NCBI GenBank assembly: GCA_016748015.1
Contig: JAAOMT010000269.1
Span: forward strand, 125,013 to 189,012
Reading direction: 5' to 3'
DNA: 64,000 nt
Origin: Geosiphon pyriformis
Lineage: Eukaryota; Glomeromycota; Glomeromycetes; Archaeosporales; Geosiphonaceae
Numbering within the stretch: position 1 is the stretch's first letter; each line of letters opens with the position of its first letter. This document shows, one piece after another, positions 23,959 through 36,849 of the stretch. The notes under the pieces are model-generated. The model was not told where the DNA came from and made no database searches. It saw only the letters and a list, made by a program, of their open reading frames with translations. The position numbers and the translations under genes were made by a program.

Positions 23959-25846
23959 AACCAAAAGTTCAGAAAAGTGAAAGCAGTCACTTGTCTCTGC
24001 TATTGTTACACCAAACTCCTTTGTGGTTCCCAATAAGATCTTAGGTGAAATCTTTATAGTATTATCTGGCATATTATTTAAAATAGACCAAAATCAACTA
24101 TTGGTTGTGTTGCCAAATATGGTGTCTTCCAGTAAATTATTGCTGGTTTTAGAAGCAAAACAATTATTTCTTGTGGTGTTACCTATTCTTAAAAACTGAA
24201 CTGACCAAATGGAAACTGAATTATCTTTTTCTCTGGTTTCTAGTACTGCTGCTAGTGGTGCTTAGAAAACTATTACTAATCACCAAAGGTTTGTTGAGTG
24301 GGTGGTCTCTACTTTGGTTTCTGGTGCTACTTTCAAGATTTAACTGGCTTATATTAAGACTGTTTTTTAGTCTGTGCATGGTTTTTTGGTTCCAAAATCA
24401 GTGTCAAAAGATAATGTGAAGCTTTTTTGTATGGAGTTTGCTTCTTAAGTGTCTTTGGAAGCTATGTTTCTGGTTGAGTTTACAAGCTCTGTTCATTTAG
24501 CTACTCTTAAAATTGCTAAGTCTTTGGTGGTTTCTGAGTTTGGTTTCTCTTCTGCTGTTGTTGCACTGTGTGATGTGTCTTTGGGTGTATTTGCTGCTAA
24601 TATTAAGACAGTTTTTAGTGTATTTGGTGAAGTTGTTCATGTTGTGCTAAAGCCTGCTGGCATTTGGCAATATGTGGTTGTTCATTTTGTAAAGCTAAAT
24701 TCTGCTATATTAGCTTTGAATCATTGGTCAGTTTTGGTAAACAAGAATAGTATTAGGATTTTTTTTTTTGGTGAATCAGAATAAAACTATTCTGTTTTAT
24801 AATAGGTTAAAACCAAGTTGGTCAATCTTCCTTCTGGCTGTACTGCTTTTAAGATTAGTAATATGATATTTCAAATTGGTGGTCAGACATGTTTCATCTT
24901 CTGTTCTCCTAATTCTGGTTATTGTTCCTGGTTTGCTCTGGTTATGTTTGGATCTTAAAAAGATTTAAATGCTGCAATAGTCAAGACTGGTACACTAAGA
25001 AAATGTCACATCTAGTGGAAAACTTCTGGCTGCTGGCACTGTTTTAGGTGTTAAGAGATAGACTATTTGGCTGTAGACTACAAAATGTTTCTACTTCTTC
25101 TCTCTAAAACTCCCAAAATATTCAAACCACATTTTGTGAGAACTGTTTCCTATGCCAGGGCCTCTGCTTCTTCTGATTCTTCTGAGTTTCTACTTTTGGT
25201 AGCTTTGGTATTCCCTTCTGTAGTTGTTGGTGATCCTTTGGTTTCTTCTTAGTTAGCCTCTTTGAAAGCTGATTTGGCCAAGCTCTCTGTTTTTGTTAAG
25301 TCTATTATTAAGCCAATTGGTTTTTTGGTCAAATTGTTTGAACAATTTATTAATAGGGATTTGGTTTCAAGCAGTAAACCTGGTCTTAAAGTTAATAAAA
25401 TTATAGTGCACATGAATTTTTTTAGTAAAGTTGTTGGTAAGTTAAGAAGAAAAGTGATTTCTTTAAAAAAAGAGTACTGCATAAAGAATATTGATATGTC
25501 TAATAATTCAGAGCTTTTATCTGTTGTGAGTGATAAAATGTTTTCCAATTTGATGTTTTTTTAGAAATATGAATCTGTTGATATTAAATTTGATGTCTTA
25601 AAAATTGTCAAATGGCTGGTTAGATTGGTTTCTTATAATGTTACTTTGTTTTTTGTTATTCAAAAAATGTTTTTTTTGGGTAAGTTTTCTTCTGTTATAT
25701 CAGCATAATGTGTCTTTAATTGGTCCGAATGGCTGGTCACATGTAAAAAGTATATAATTAATACCTAGTTTAAATTACTTAATTTAATATATTATACTAA
25801 GCAGCTTTTGGATTTTGTTTATTAAACTTTAATAATAATAATAATT
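23959..25846 (+). mobile_element. ORF1-only LINE derivative with shared 3' UTR
   Basis: No ORF2 domain is present. The coding part is a second ORF1 type. An RRM-like region (FSVFGEVVHVVLKPAGIWQY, in 24449-24784) is followed by an LPSGCTAFKI segment. A decayed zinc knuckle follows (CFRC, then a stop where Gln would fit, then LAVDY). A helical C-terminus (LAKLSVFVKSIIKPIGFLVK, in 25262-25564) ends it. It runs directly into the LINE 3' UTR at about 25708 and ends in an (AAT)n tail at 25829-25846. The arrangement is like half-LINE elements known in mammals, which keep ORF1 and borrow ORF2 from relatives. Stops and a strongly T-rich composition show it is inactive. Confidence 0.65.
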
Positions 25847-26919
25847 AAAGTTATATTATTATTTTATAATTAAACTTATTTTATTTACAACATTAAATAA
25901 ATAAAAATTAATAAACAAAAGACTAAAAACTAAGCAAATATCAATATTTAAACCAAAATAAATTAATATATCTTTACTAAAATTATTTTTATATATAATT
26001 TTTTATTATAAATACAAAATTATTATTGTTAATTAATTTTAATTTTTTGTATTTAAGTCTTAATTTGGTATTAAAAATTCAAATAATTAATTATTAAATT
26101 ATAAACAAAATTAACAATAATATTAAAAATCAGATTAGAAAATAATTTTTTTTTTATAAATTTAACAAATTAAATTTTAAATATTATATTTTTATTAACT
26201 ATTATATAATAATAATTATTATTTTAATACAATATAATAATTATAATATTTAAAAAAACATTTATTTATACATATATTTATTAAATTTTTTAATTAAATT
26301 TAATATATTTTTATAATTATTATTTAAATATAATTTAAATATTATTTATTATAATATAATTACATAAAATCTTAAAATAGCTTATGTTTTTTACATATAA
26401 TTAGTTATTTGAACTAATTAAAACAATATTACATGTTTATATTAATAATAATATATAAAATTTAAAATTTAATAAAAATAAAGAAGTTTTAAGACCAAAA
26501 TTAATTAAAATATTATAATTAAAATTTAAACTATATAAATTTATTATTAATTTATTTAATAAAAAACCATTAATATTTAATAATATTAAATTATTGTTAA
26601 TAATTAAGTTATATTTTTTATAAAAAATCCAAATTTAAAATTTAATAATTATAAATATATTTTATAATATGTAATTATATTATATACAAAATTAACAATA
26701 TTTATAATAATCTTAAAATTATTTTTAAATATTAAAATATTTTTAAAAATTAAGTTTTAAAAACAAAACTTTTTACAATAATTATATTAGTATTATTATT
26801 AATTTTAATATTATATAATATTAAAATTACCAAAAAATTAACAATTAATTAATTAAATAAGCTAATTTATTTTATTATAGTATTAACAATAATATATTTT
26901 TTGTAATTTTTATTATTAT
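25847..26919. other. Extremely AT-rich spacer
   Basis: Over a kilobase of sequence that is nearly all A and T, with many TAA/ATT runs. No frame of interest is present. It may be fully decayed retroelement DNA, but I could not align it to anything in the window. Confidence 0.5.
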
Positions 26920-29338
26920 TAACAAGTGAAATCCAACTGCTATCTAGTATATAAAACCAAATTAAGTAATTTAAACTAAATACAATTTAGGTATTTTCTA
27001 CATATAATTAATTACTTGAACCAAACAAAACAACATAATACATTTATATAAATTTTTATATTATTATTCAAACCAAAAAAAACAAATACAGCTTGTGTTT
27101 ACCAAAACTAATAGTGAATAATTCAATTAATCTTAAAAAATAAATTATATTATCTAACAAATCAGCTATCAAACCAGCAGCCAAATTAGATTTTATACTT
27201 TTATTGCTTACCAAACTCATTTTTTCTATATTTGCTCTAAATTTGAATCTAACAAGCCAAATTTTTGAACAATAAAATTTTACCAATTGTTCTATAAAAG
27301 TAACTACAATATTTAAAGCTTTTTTTTGTTATTAAAAGTCACTACAGCTTTTAAATACTATTCTCTTAATACAAAATTTTTACAAATTAAAATATATAAA
27401 CTCATATTATTTAAGTATTTAAAAAGAGTTTTTAGTATAAGAAAAGAGAAAAAAGTACAGATACTTATCAAAAAAACCCAAATACCAGAAAACTCAATCA
27501 GAATTTTCTTATAAATAACAATATTTTTAAGGCAAATAAAAACTTGCTCTGGAAATTCCATCATTTTATATAATAAACACAATACTTCAGATTATTTTTT
27601 GTTATATAATCTCTTTCTAACTGCTATAAATAAGCATTTAAATACAGCTTTCATTAAATATATCTGCAGATTAGCAAATTTCTTACTCATAAAACCAGAA
27701 AGCATGTACAAATTAAAATGTTATACTTTTACAATAAACAGCTAATTTACCTTTTAAATTAATTCACCTAAGACCAAATTTTAGCCAAAACTATTTTCCC
27801 AATAAGCATAATATATAAACTTATATATATTATAGATAAAATAATAAGCATTGCCAGAAACAGCTATGTTTTTAACTATAATAAAACATTTATAAACTCT
27901 ACTTAACAGAAACAAGAGAAAATTTGCAGTTTTTTTGCCATTCAATTTGTTTTGCCATTGCTTAAAATACCCAAATAGTTCTCAACTTTAATCTATTTGA
28001 CTATAAATTTTTGTACTTTATTAGATTAGCATTATGGTTTTTTTCTATCCAACATTGATTGTAAAAATCTGGTATATTAAGTCCAGTTTTTGAAACATAT
28101 ATATTAATAATAACTTGGCTATTTAGATATAAAGCCACTGTACAGAAAAATGGAACACACTTTAAAGACAAAACAACAGTCTGCAATTTGGTCATTGTAA
28201 ATAACAAAAGACTATGTACTTTAATATTAACTTTTATATCCAATGTCAGAAAATATGCCATAGTTTTACAAGTCATCTTTGCAGAACCCAAATTTTTTAA
28301 TAATTTATTAATATATATTTCAATAATATTTGACCAAATCTTATATAAACATTTACAAATATTAAAAAACTTATTAAATTTCAGAATGTTTAATTTATTT
28401 AACTTATTAATATAATTAAAATTAATCACTAAAAAATTATTATTACAAAGAAAATTTAAGACCAACTTGAACCAAAATAGTACAAAGCCTTTAAGATCCA
28501 GTTTTTTTCAATAATAAAACATTTTTTAATCTATTATACTATTATTTTTGTTCAAAAACTTATTATCAAATATCATTCTAAATTTTTTTAAAAAATAAAC
28601 TATATTATAGTATAAAGACTTTTCCAAAAATTGACATCAAAAATTTTTTAGAACCATAAAATACACTAAACAGCTTGTTATCCAAAAACAAATTATTAAC
28701 TAAAAAATTTTTTACTACTCTTGCCAAAAAATTGTTGGTAGAATTAACATATAACTTAATAAGATATTACAATAAATTTGAAGAAATCCAGTTCAGAATC
28801 TACAAATCCAAATGCCTATAATCAAATAAATGTTCAAGAAGATTTAGAAAATTGTTAAGAAATATCATTGATGCCAGTTTGGTCTTGGTTTGTATTTGTT
28901 CAAAAGATTTCAAACCATATAAAAAAAATAATACAGTGTCTTATTAAAAAAGTTACATGGCAAACTAGTTTTAAACTTAAGATTTTTTCTAATTATAATG
29001 TTCTACTTATAATACATACTTGACAAGACAAAACCAAATTAGAATTTATAGCAAATTATGGACTGCAAAACAGCTAACACTAGATAAGAAAACTGTTTAT
29101 CTATAATGATTTTCTTAAGCACTATATTGACAAAAAACTAAATATCTGAATGAGCTTTAAATAAACTTGGCTTAAACAATTTTTTAGTTAACAAAAAAAT
29201 TTCCAAATATCTGTATGCTTTATTTTTTTTGGCAATAGAAATTGACAAGTCATTAATTTTCAAAAAAGCAAACTTGATGCTTTGATTAATAGAAATAGTC
29301 ACTATTTTTTTATTGTTAATTAAAATATTATTAACCAT
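26920..29338 (-). mobile_element. LINE copy D, 3' half, strongly decayed
   Basis: The 3' UTR lies at about 26920-27070 on the minus strand. Upstream in element sense, 28001-28465 aligns with the RNase H region (MTKLQTVVLSLKCVPFF, LYLNSQ). The frame at 29138-29338 aligns with the RT segment after the catalytic box (NNILINNKKIVTISIN and LSISIAKKNKAYRYLEIFLL). The catalytic SDSQ reads LNSQ. Gypsy-2 enters at 29339 and the RT continues beyond it at 39207. All frames are riddled with stops. Confidence 0.8.
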
Positions 29339-30149
29339 TGTTACAAGTGATTATTTAGGGTTTCAAAGCAAATAACAAACCCATAACTTGGTGCTCAATT
29401 GCTATAATGATGTTGATTTTTGAAGATTGTTTGTATCTAAAGGTTTGGGTTGAATTCTTTGTATAATAGACAGAGACTCACTATGGTTGGTGTTGGTTGA
29501 TTTCTCAAGTCGTTTTTCCCAATTTTTGTCTTCAGTGTAATGGCTGGTTTAATCTGACAGTTATGCCCTTCTGGTAAATTATCTGTTAATATATATATAA
29601 TTTTATCCTTATTTCTGGATCTTTTATTAGGTTATTTATAACATCAATAACTCAGTACTTTAATTTCTTTAATCAATTAATACACAACAACAAAAGAAAA
29701 TAAAATAAAAAAGATAAAAAAAAGATAAAAAAAAATAAGCCAAGACAATTGCAAGTTAGTATCCTATCAATAGCCATAATCAAGAACTATTGTTCTAGTG
29801 TAATTAAGTATCAATTACTATTAACATAAAGTATTGATAGTGGAGGATGAATTAAGATAGTGAATAATTATTTATTAATATTTGTAATATGAAAGATTGC
29901 TTAGATTAAATCTAAACTGAAAGATCTGTTTTTTTTACTTTTAATACTATCATTATATATACATAATTAAGATTCCTCAATTCCTCAATTCTTCATACCA
30001 GGAATTTTGCAATTCTTTTGAGAGGATCCTAAAATTCCTAGAATCTTGTAATTCTTTTGGGAGGAATCCTAGAATTTCATATTTACTATGTCTACTTCTG
30101 ATTAGCTAATTTTATATACTAATATTCTTTCTATATTCTATAAGTAACA
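29339..30149 (-). repeat. Gypsy-2 3' LTR
   Basis: 811 bp, TGTTACAAGTG to AAGTAACA, forming a perfect 6-bp inverted terminal match. It is about 55 bp longer than its partner at 38448. The difference lies mainly around 29980-30080, where a short AATTCTT/GGAGGAATCCTAGAATT stretch is duplicated. Confidence 0.88.
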
Positions 30150-31251
30150 TTATTTCTTTTTTTTTAATATTGAACTCTATCAAGATCTTCTAACTCTAAT
30201 TCTTCATCTTTGAGTATTTTTTAAACTTCTTTTTTGAAAATTACTTGTATTATCTTGTTCTGTAATTTTTTAAATTGGACATTGGTTATTTTTCTCATCT
30301 GGTTAATGGTTATGGAGTTCATTGCTAGATTGAGTAAGATTTTTGGTCAGTCTTGAAATCCAATTTGTAATTGATAGATAGCTTATGTTTGTGTAATTAG
30401 ATTGTTTTTTTCCATAAAATACTTAAGTTGTTGTAATATCTTTAAATCGAATAATTGCTTTGTCTTATCCATATATAAGTTCTGGATATTTAGATGTTGT
30501 CTTAAGTAAAAATAATAAAAGTTTCTTGGAAATTGTTGTATCTACCACTTTCAAGTTTTTTTAGTCACTTTTTAATATAGAATGACACTTGTTGGCTTTT
30601 CTATTGCCAATTTTACTTTTATAATTATTTTGTTAATAGTGCTTTCTGGTTTTTTCTGTATTTTGTATTGGTGTATTTTCCTGGTATCTTAATATCAAAT
30701 GGTTTGTTGGTTGATAATAATTTCCATATTTTGTTGTTAAATTAATTGAAAGAGTTGTTGTGCCAGTGTGTATATGTTGTTAGTAATTTCTATTTTCTTT
30801 TTTTTGTTGTCTTTGTTGCATATACTATGTCTTTATATATTCTTTTGGTTGTTCAATTTCACATGTTTGGTTCAATAATTATAATTGGTTTTAAATTTTG
30901 TGAAATCTTATTTGGTTGGATTAGTATTCTCTGTATTCTCAGTTGTGGAATATTACTGGTAGATGCTAATGCTATATTGCAATATAGTTTTAGTCAATTT
31001 CTATGTGCTGTTTTGGTTAAGATTTTGTTGTTTAACCTTAATTTATAAGCTCTATTTTCAAGAATTTTTTCTATGTAAAATGGTTTGTCCTATTTGGGAT
31101 CAAATTTTCCACTCCATTGTTTTTCCACTTTGGTATGATGTAAAAATACTTTGTTTTTAATCTTAAATTCAACTGGTTTATCTAGTAGTTGGTTATTGTG
31201 TTTTTTTTTTTGTTTTTTTTGTGATTTTTGGATGTTATTAGCTGCTTTTTG

Positions 31252-31910
31252 TTATTTGTTTTCTAGTGTTTCTATTAAGTCATATGTTTTTCTCAACAAT
31301 GTTCTTTGAAAATTCTCTTCTGTTATTGGTTCTGTTAAATATGTTTTGACTTCTATCTTAATTGGTAATGTTGCTGTTCTACTGTATACTAATTTAAATA
31401 ATGTTATTTGTGTAGTGTCTTGCTTCATTGTTCTGTAAGCAAATAATACTAATAGTATAAACAAATTCCATTCATTCTGGTTTTCTTGGCTGATTTTGGC
31501 AATTGCTTTACACAATGTTCTATTAAATTTTTCTACTAGCCCATTGGTTTATAAATGATATGGTAATAATAATGGTCTTTTTATCCCAAATTTTTGACTT
31601 AATTTTGTTAATGTTCTATTCACAAAGTGAGTTTCTTGATCTAATAATAGTTCTTTTGGACATCTGTATCAACAGATCAAATCTTGATGAACAAATTCAG
31701 CAATGGATTTTGCATCTGCTCTTTGAATGGCTTTTGCTTCTGGCCATTTTGTGAGATAGTCTATGACTACTGCAATATATCTGTTGTCTCTGCTGGTTAT
31801 AGTTAATGATCCAATTAAGTCAATTCTGATGTGATCAAATAGTTGTCTTACTTTGAGTGGTTTCAATGGTTTGCTGGGTCTGGTTTCTCTTCTTCTCTAA
31901 CAAGCATCAC
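31252..31910 (-). pseudogene. Gypsy-2 integrase, broken
   Basis: The frame at 31669-31866 has the core start (IRIDLIGSL, then VVIDYLTKWPEAKAI) with the first catalytic Asp. The frame at 31252-31515 has the core end (ISQENQNEWNLF, LFAYRTMKQD, LVYSRTATLP). Between them the catalytic Glu region is frameshifted or interrupted by stops. The zinc-binding N-terminal part is upstream, around 31900-32000, and is only partly legible. Confidence 0.85.
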
Positions 31911-32470
31911 AGTTTTGAATGTATTGGATGATGTCTGAATACATTGATGACCAGTAGTATTTTTTTTTGGTTCTTTTCATGGTTGCTTCTTTATGGAAAT
32001 ATCTTGCTATTGAATCTGAATACATGTTGAATAGTATTGTTTTTTTTTCTGGTTCTGTGATTACTTTGAGTGGTTGTTTTGGATCTTTCCTGTTCTTTTG
32101 ATATAGTATATTTTGGTAGGTAATAAAATATTTTAATTGTTGTTTTGTTTTGTTTCTTTTAAGATAATTTTTCCTTGAACAATTGGGTATTTATATAATG
32201 TTGAAGTTGTTGGTATTTTTGTATATTTATTTTTTATTATATTTTTGGGTTAAAATGTTTTTAGATTTGTCTCATTTACAACAAACTGTCAGTATTTCTG
32301 TTTTCTTTTCTTTTTTTATAATGTACTATATAATTAAATGATAAAAGTTCTATTTTCTATCTAATATGGCAATCATCTCCAAATTTTTGCTTTTGGATTA
32401 AAGTCAGTTCTTTATGGTCAGTGTATATGTCGAACTTTTGATTCAAGTATTCTTTCCATTTTATGATTAC

Positions 32471-33670
32471 TCAATAGATTGCTAAATGTTTCAATGCTGG
32501 TGTTCTATAGTTTTTTTTAGCTGGACTTAAGCTGCAGCTAGCATATGCTACTGGGTGTTTTCTTCTATCTGGTTCTTTCTGAGATAATACTGCTTCTAAT
32601 GCTTGACCAGATACATCAATAATAATGATAAATAGTTTGTTGTAATTTGGGTAAATTAATACTAAAGCTTGAATAAGTTTTCTTCTCAGTGTGTCAAATG
32701 CTTTTTGTTGGATTTCAGTCCATTCGTATTTGGAGTTTTTTGTTTGAAATTTGTGTAGTAGTTGAGCTATTTTGGAAAAATTTTTGATGAAGTAGCAATA
32801 GTATCCAGCAAATTCCAAGAATACTCATAATTCAGTCAAGTTAATAGGTACTGGAAAATTTTTACCTATCTTAATTTTGTCTGGATCTGTTTTGATTCTG
32901 TCTTTGTTTACAACATGTTCCAAAAACTTGAGTTCAGTTTTGCCAAAAAAGCATTTGGTGGCATTTAGCTTCAATCCAATTTTTTTTAGTCTTTCAAATA
33001 CTTGTTAAAGATAATACAAATAATCATCAAATGTTTTTGAGAACACATTGGTGTTATCCAGATATACAACTATTGATTTCCATAGCAGTCTAATATAGAC
33101 AATTTCTATGAGTCATTGAAATATGGCAGGAGCATTCATCAAGCCAAATAGCATTACTTCAAATTCAAAATTTTTTTCTCAAGTCATAAAAGCTATTTTC
33201 TCTTTATCTTTTGGTTTCATGGCTACTTGTCAGTAACCACTGTCTAAGTCTAATGTTGAAAATTATTTCTTTTCTTCAAAAGCATTAAACAGTTTTTGGA
33301 TCTTTGGAGTTGGATAGCTATTTTCTTTTATTACTTTATTTAGTTTCTGATAATCTACACAAAAGTAGATTTTCTCATTTTTTTTACAGACTAATACCAC
33401 TGGTAATAACTATGGGCTTATTAATAGCTGAATTAGCCCATTGTCAAGCATCTGATTGATTTTTTGATAAATAATCTCATGGCTGGCTGGTAGTACTCTG
33501 TATGCTCTTTGCTTAATTTGCATTGTATCTCCAGTTTTTATCTGATGTTGAATGATGTCAGTTCTGCCAAATTCATTTTTACTGACAAAGATGTCATTAA
33601 AGTTGTTGAGTAACATTTTGAACTGCATACATTGTAGTAAGTCTAGATTTTCCAAGTTCATTTGTTCCAA
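32471..33670 (-). pseudogene. Gypsy-2 reverse transcriptase and RNase H, broken
   Basis: The frame at 33410-33670 is the RT lead-in (NNFNDIFVSKNEFGRTDI, QRAYRVLP, INQMLDNGLIQ). It ends in a stop where the family normally has Trp in SPWxSP. The palm continues through about 33400-32830 with stops. The catalytic box reads VVYLDN at about 33053-33070 instead of YLDD. The frame at 32471-32818 is the connection plus RNase H start (FAGYYCYFIKNFSKIA, HPVAYASCSLSPAKKNY). Confidence 0.88.
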
Positions 33671-33994
33671 TTATTCTGGTTGGAGCAGATAACATTCTTC
33701 TCATCCATATATTGTTTGTAATGTAATATTTACATATTTACACAGTTGTGGAAAGTTTGAAATGGGATTGTGTGATTGTTCTTCAACTTCAATGCTTAAA
33801 TATCTGATGGTAGTTCCTTTTGGTATCTCAAGAACCTCTTCTGTTGTATTGTAAATGAGAATTTTAATGTGACTGTGGTTCTTGGCTGGTATGTATAAAT
33901 TGACTAATCCAATTTTTTCTAATTCACAAAGTGTTGTTTTTGCTTTAAAAATCTGAACCTAATCTTTTATTTTTCTTTTTATGATTATCATGTA

Positions 33995-34549
33995 TTAGTC
34001 ATATGGTAAAATAAAAATTGATTGATAAGTGGAGATAATTTTTTCTTTGTCAACAATTTCTTCCTCTGCCATATTAACTGGTACATTTATTTTACTCATG
34101 AATTCGAAACCCTGTATTTCTTTAGCTGTAATCCCTAATTCTTCTCTGTTTCTTACTAATACTAATTGAGCTATTTTAACCAGAGGCAGGAATATTGCCT
34201 GTACTATTTTTTTATTTGGCTCTATAATATAGGCCTTTTCTGAATCATTTTGTAGTATTGTAATAATATTTCTCACATATTCTGCATCAATTATTTCTCC
34301 TCTGATGTTGATTCCCTTTTTTACTAAACTACTCCTAAATGCTAATTGAACCATTATTGTTGCTGGAATTTCTAATATTACTTTGAGATCAATACAGATG
34401 CATGAATGTGGTTCCAATTTGATGGTATTTTTTCTTAGATATCTCAGATCAAACCCTGCATTAATATCATGTGCACATTTTGGCATGATACTTTCATTAT
34501 TATCATTGAACCATTTAAGTTTCTGCTTCTTGGTAAGATCAGAAAGCAC
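33995..34549 (-). CDS. dUTPase domain inside Gypsy-2 pol
   Basis: A 184-residue open frame matches the trimeric dUTPase family, which hydrolyses dUTP to dUMP and keeps uracil out of newly made cDNA. Visible motifs are AGFDL at residues 31-35 (motif 1), RSS at 72-74 (motif 2), GEIIDAEY at 84-91 (motif 3) and VQAIF at 116-120 (motif 4). Motif 3 usually has G-x-I/V-D-x-D/G-Y followed by G. Here Glu and Arg (AEYVRN) replace expected glycines or acidic residues, so the fold may persist but activity is doubtful. It lies between a cysteine-rich segment and RT, in the same transcriptional sense, so it would be made as part of the polyprotein. It is the longest undisturbed frame of the element. It could in principle be a captured host gene, but the surrounding order argues for a stable element module. 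Confidence 0.85.
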   Translation of the reverse strand: MLSDLTKKQKLKWFNDNNESIMPKCAHDINAGFDLRYLRKNTIKLEPHSCICIDLKVILEIPATIMVQLAFRSSLVKKGINIRGEIIDAEYVRNIITILQNDSEKAYIIEPNKKIVQAIFLPLVKIAQLVLVRNREELGITAKEIQGFEFMSKINVPVNMAEEEIVDKEKIISTYQSIFILPYD

Positions 34550-34606
34550 AATATATTGTTCTGGATCTAAATCATAATTTAAATTGTTGTTATTTTGGTT
34601 GTCATA

Positions 34607-35345
34607 TTAGATGGAGCTAGAACCAGTGTTTTTATCATCTTCATTGTTAAAGTTTAAATTGGGATTGAAAATTGATTTTAATTCAAATACACAGCTGCTA
34701 ATTGGTTCTTGTTCTTTTGAGATTGTATAGATTATGTGTGATGGTAAATTGTAAATGAAGTCACACTTATTACAATATTGGAAGTCACATGAAATTAAGC
34801 AGTATTGACACAGTTGAGTATTTAACTGTTCTAAACATTGCTTTTGCTCTTCTCTTGTTGGTGCCAGGAATTGGTAGTACTCATGGAATTTTTTGAGATC
34901 ATCCTTAATATTGCTAAAGACATTGAACATTGGAACATATTCAGGCTTTAGAAGAGTTAATAGATTGTTTTTAATTTCCAGCAACTTGCTGGTTGTAGCA
35001 CCTTCTGCTTTTGTGCTCACCATTCTCAAATGTTGCAATGCTCTTTTCCATGCATTATTAATTGAAGTGTTTTTACATACTCAGTTATTGATTAGAATCA
35101 TGTATTGACATGTTTTATTGCATGTCTCTCCTCTGCCAGGAATGTTGTTCCACATTCCTTTGTCAGGCAAGATAGTTCCACAGACAAGACAAGGTTCATT
35201 ATCCTATTTTCTTTGTCTTTTTGGTTGTCCAAATTGTTTTAGGATGCATAAATAACAATAGATTTTTGTTGCCATTGCATATTCTTTATTATTACTACAG
35301 CATGTGCCTATTGATGACAATTTCTTGCCACAATCAATGCATACC
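34607..35345 (-). pseudogene. Cysteine-rich region of Gypsy-2 upstream of the dUTPase
   Basis: The frame at 34607-35038 contains LAPTREEQKQCLEQLN, a Cys-x2-Cys...Cys-x2-Cys cluster (LCQYCLISCDFQYCNKCDF) and an acidic Asn/Ser tail. Before it, at about 35110-35330, the minus strand has a second cluster (CLVCG, then WNNIPGRGETCNKTC) and an earlier Cys pair. These look like two treble-clef or zinc-ribbon-like modules. I know no named domain for them. Their place just before the dUTPase suggests a zinc-stabilised part of the polyprotein. Two or three stops interrupt it. Confidence 0.6.
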
Positions 35346-35821
35346 AGTTTTGGTCAGTGATAGTTAGACAGTTGTGGTGAAGTGTAAGTGTATAGACTAT
35401 AAGTGGTGATTGGTATTGGTTTTTCTTTCTTCTTTTTTCCTTTTTCCTTATTGTTATTTTCTTCCCATTTTTAATTTGACAGCAGTTTATTATGGTTGTT
35501 GTCATTTCACAATGTTTGGTTGGTGTTTCAGGTAAGTTTTTCTTTTTGTTTTCCTTTTCTATTGTTGTTTTAAGTCAAAATTAATAATAATTCATTGTGG
35601 TCTTCATTGGCCCAGAAAACTTGGTAAGCTTTTTAGGTAGATTTTTTTTTATTGTTGAACTTGATGAGTGGTGCTGACATGTTGGTACTGAGTTTGAAAT
35701 GACCACACATTGCTGGTACTTGCACATGTCATCCGTTCTGACTGAGTTGCAACTTCTGAGTAGTTCAGTCAAGCATTGCATTTGTTTTGGACAGCCAATC
35801 ATTACCAATAAGTGCTTGGTA

Positions 35822-36109
35822 TTAAGTGGCTTTCATAATTAATACCTTGATTGATACAATGATACTATTGATCTCAATAAGTAAGTTATCTATTTCACCA
35901 ATTAGAGTTTTGGTGGCTCTATCAATTATAATTATTCTTGTGCTAACAGCTTGATTAACTTGGTGACCTAATTGATCCATAAGTTGTCTTGTAATGATAT
36001 TGTCAGTTGATCCACTATTTAGAATCAGTTTGATGCAGTGGCCATCAATTTTGGCATTGGTGTACATTACAGTAATGGGTTTTTTTTTGAATATGGCTTT
36101 ACTGAACAA
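35822..36109 (-). pseudogene. Gypsy-2 retropepsin-like protease, catalytic Asp replaced
   Basis: A 95-residue frame shows INGHxIKLILNSGSTDNIITRQ-like architecture: beta strand, loop NSGST, helix QLMDQLG. The loop should be D-T/S-G, so Asn replaces the catalytic Asp, a single G-to-A change. Further on, TKTLIGEIDNLLIEI fits the second half of the retropepsin fold. The domain would cut the polyprotein, but this copy cannot. Confidence 0.8.
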
Positions 36110-36849
36110 AGGGATTTCTGACAGTTTTTCAATTTTGAAAAAAAATATAGCTGTAAGTGACTTGTTTTTTATAACAGTGGCTGGTAAAATGTTGTTGGTA
36201 GGTGTTTAGTTGTGGTTGGTTTCCTGGTTATTAGATAAAGTGTCTTTTGGGATTACTAAAAGACTTTAATAGTATTGAGAATTCGGGTTTTGGGTGTACC
36301 TGATATCCAAATTCTGCTGTTAAGATTCTGATTGTTAAGTTAAAGAACTGAAGATTGGTTGATGGACTATTATTGCCAATCTCCAGCTTTGTTGTGTTAT
36401 TTTCGGTCTTTGGGTTTTATTTTAAGGTAAGTTTTATGGTGGTGTTTGAGTTTGTTGAGGCTAATATATTACTTATGGCTGCAATTGATATATTACAGGT
36501 GCCAGAGTCTGGTATATTGGTAGTTAATATATTGGTTGCTGCATTATTAATAGGTAATTTTGATAATATGGTTCTGGGTTTGGTTGATAACTTGGAGTTT
36601 GAAACCAGCAATCAGGGTTTTGATATTGATTTTTTGATTATTGGTTATTTAAGTGATGGCAGCAGTCAATTTGTAAGTGTCCTTGCTTTCTACAATAGTG
36701 ACAATTACATGTTTTCTGTTGCCACTGTTAATTGGTTGAAGATAAGAGATGCAACTGATTTTAGAAATGATTTGTGTTTCCTGAATTATTGCATTATTGT
36801 GGTGGCTAATAAATTGTGCAATTTTCAGCTAAATATTTTTTTAGTTTTT

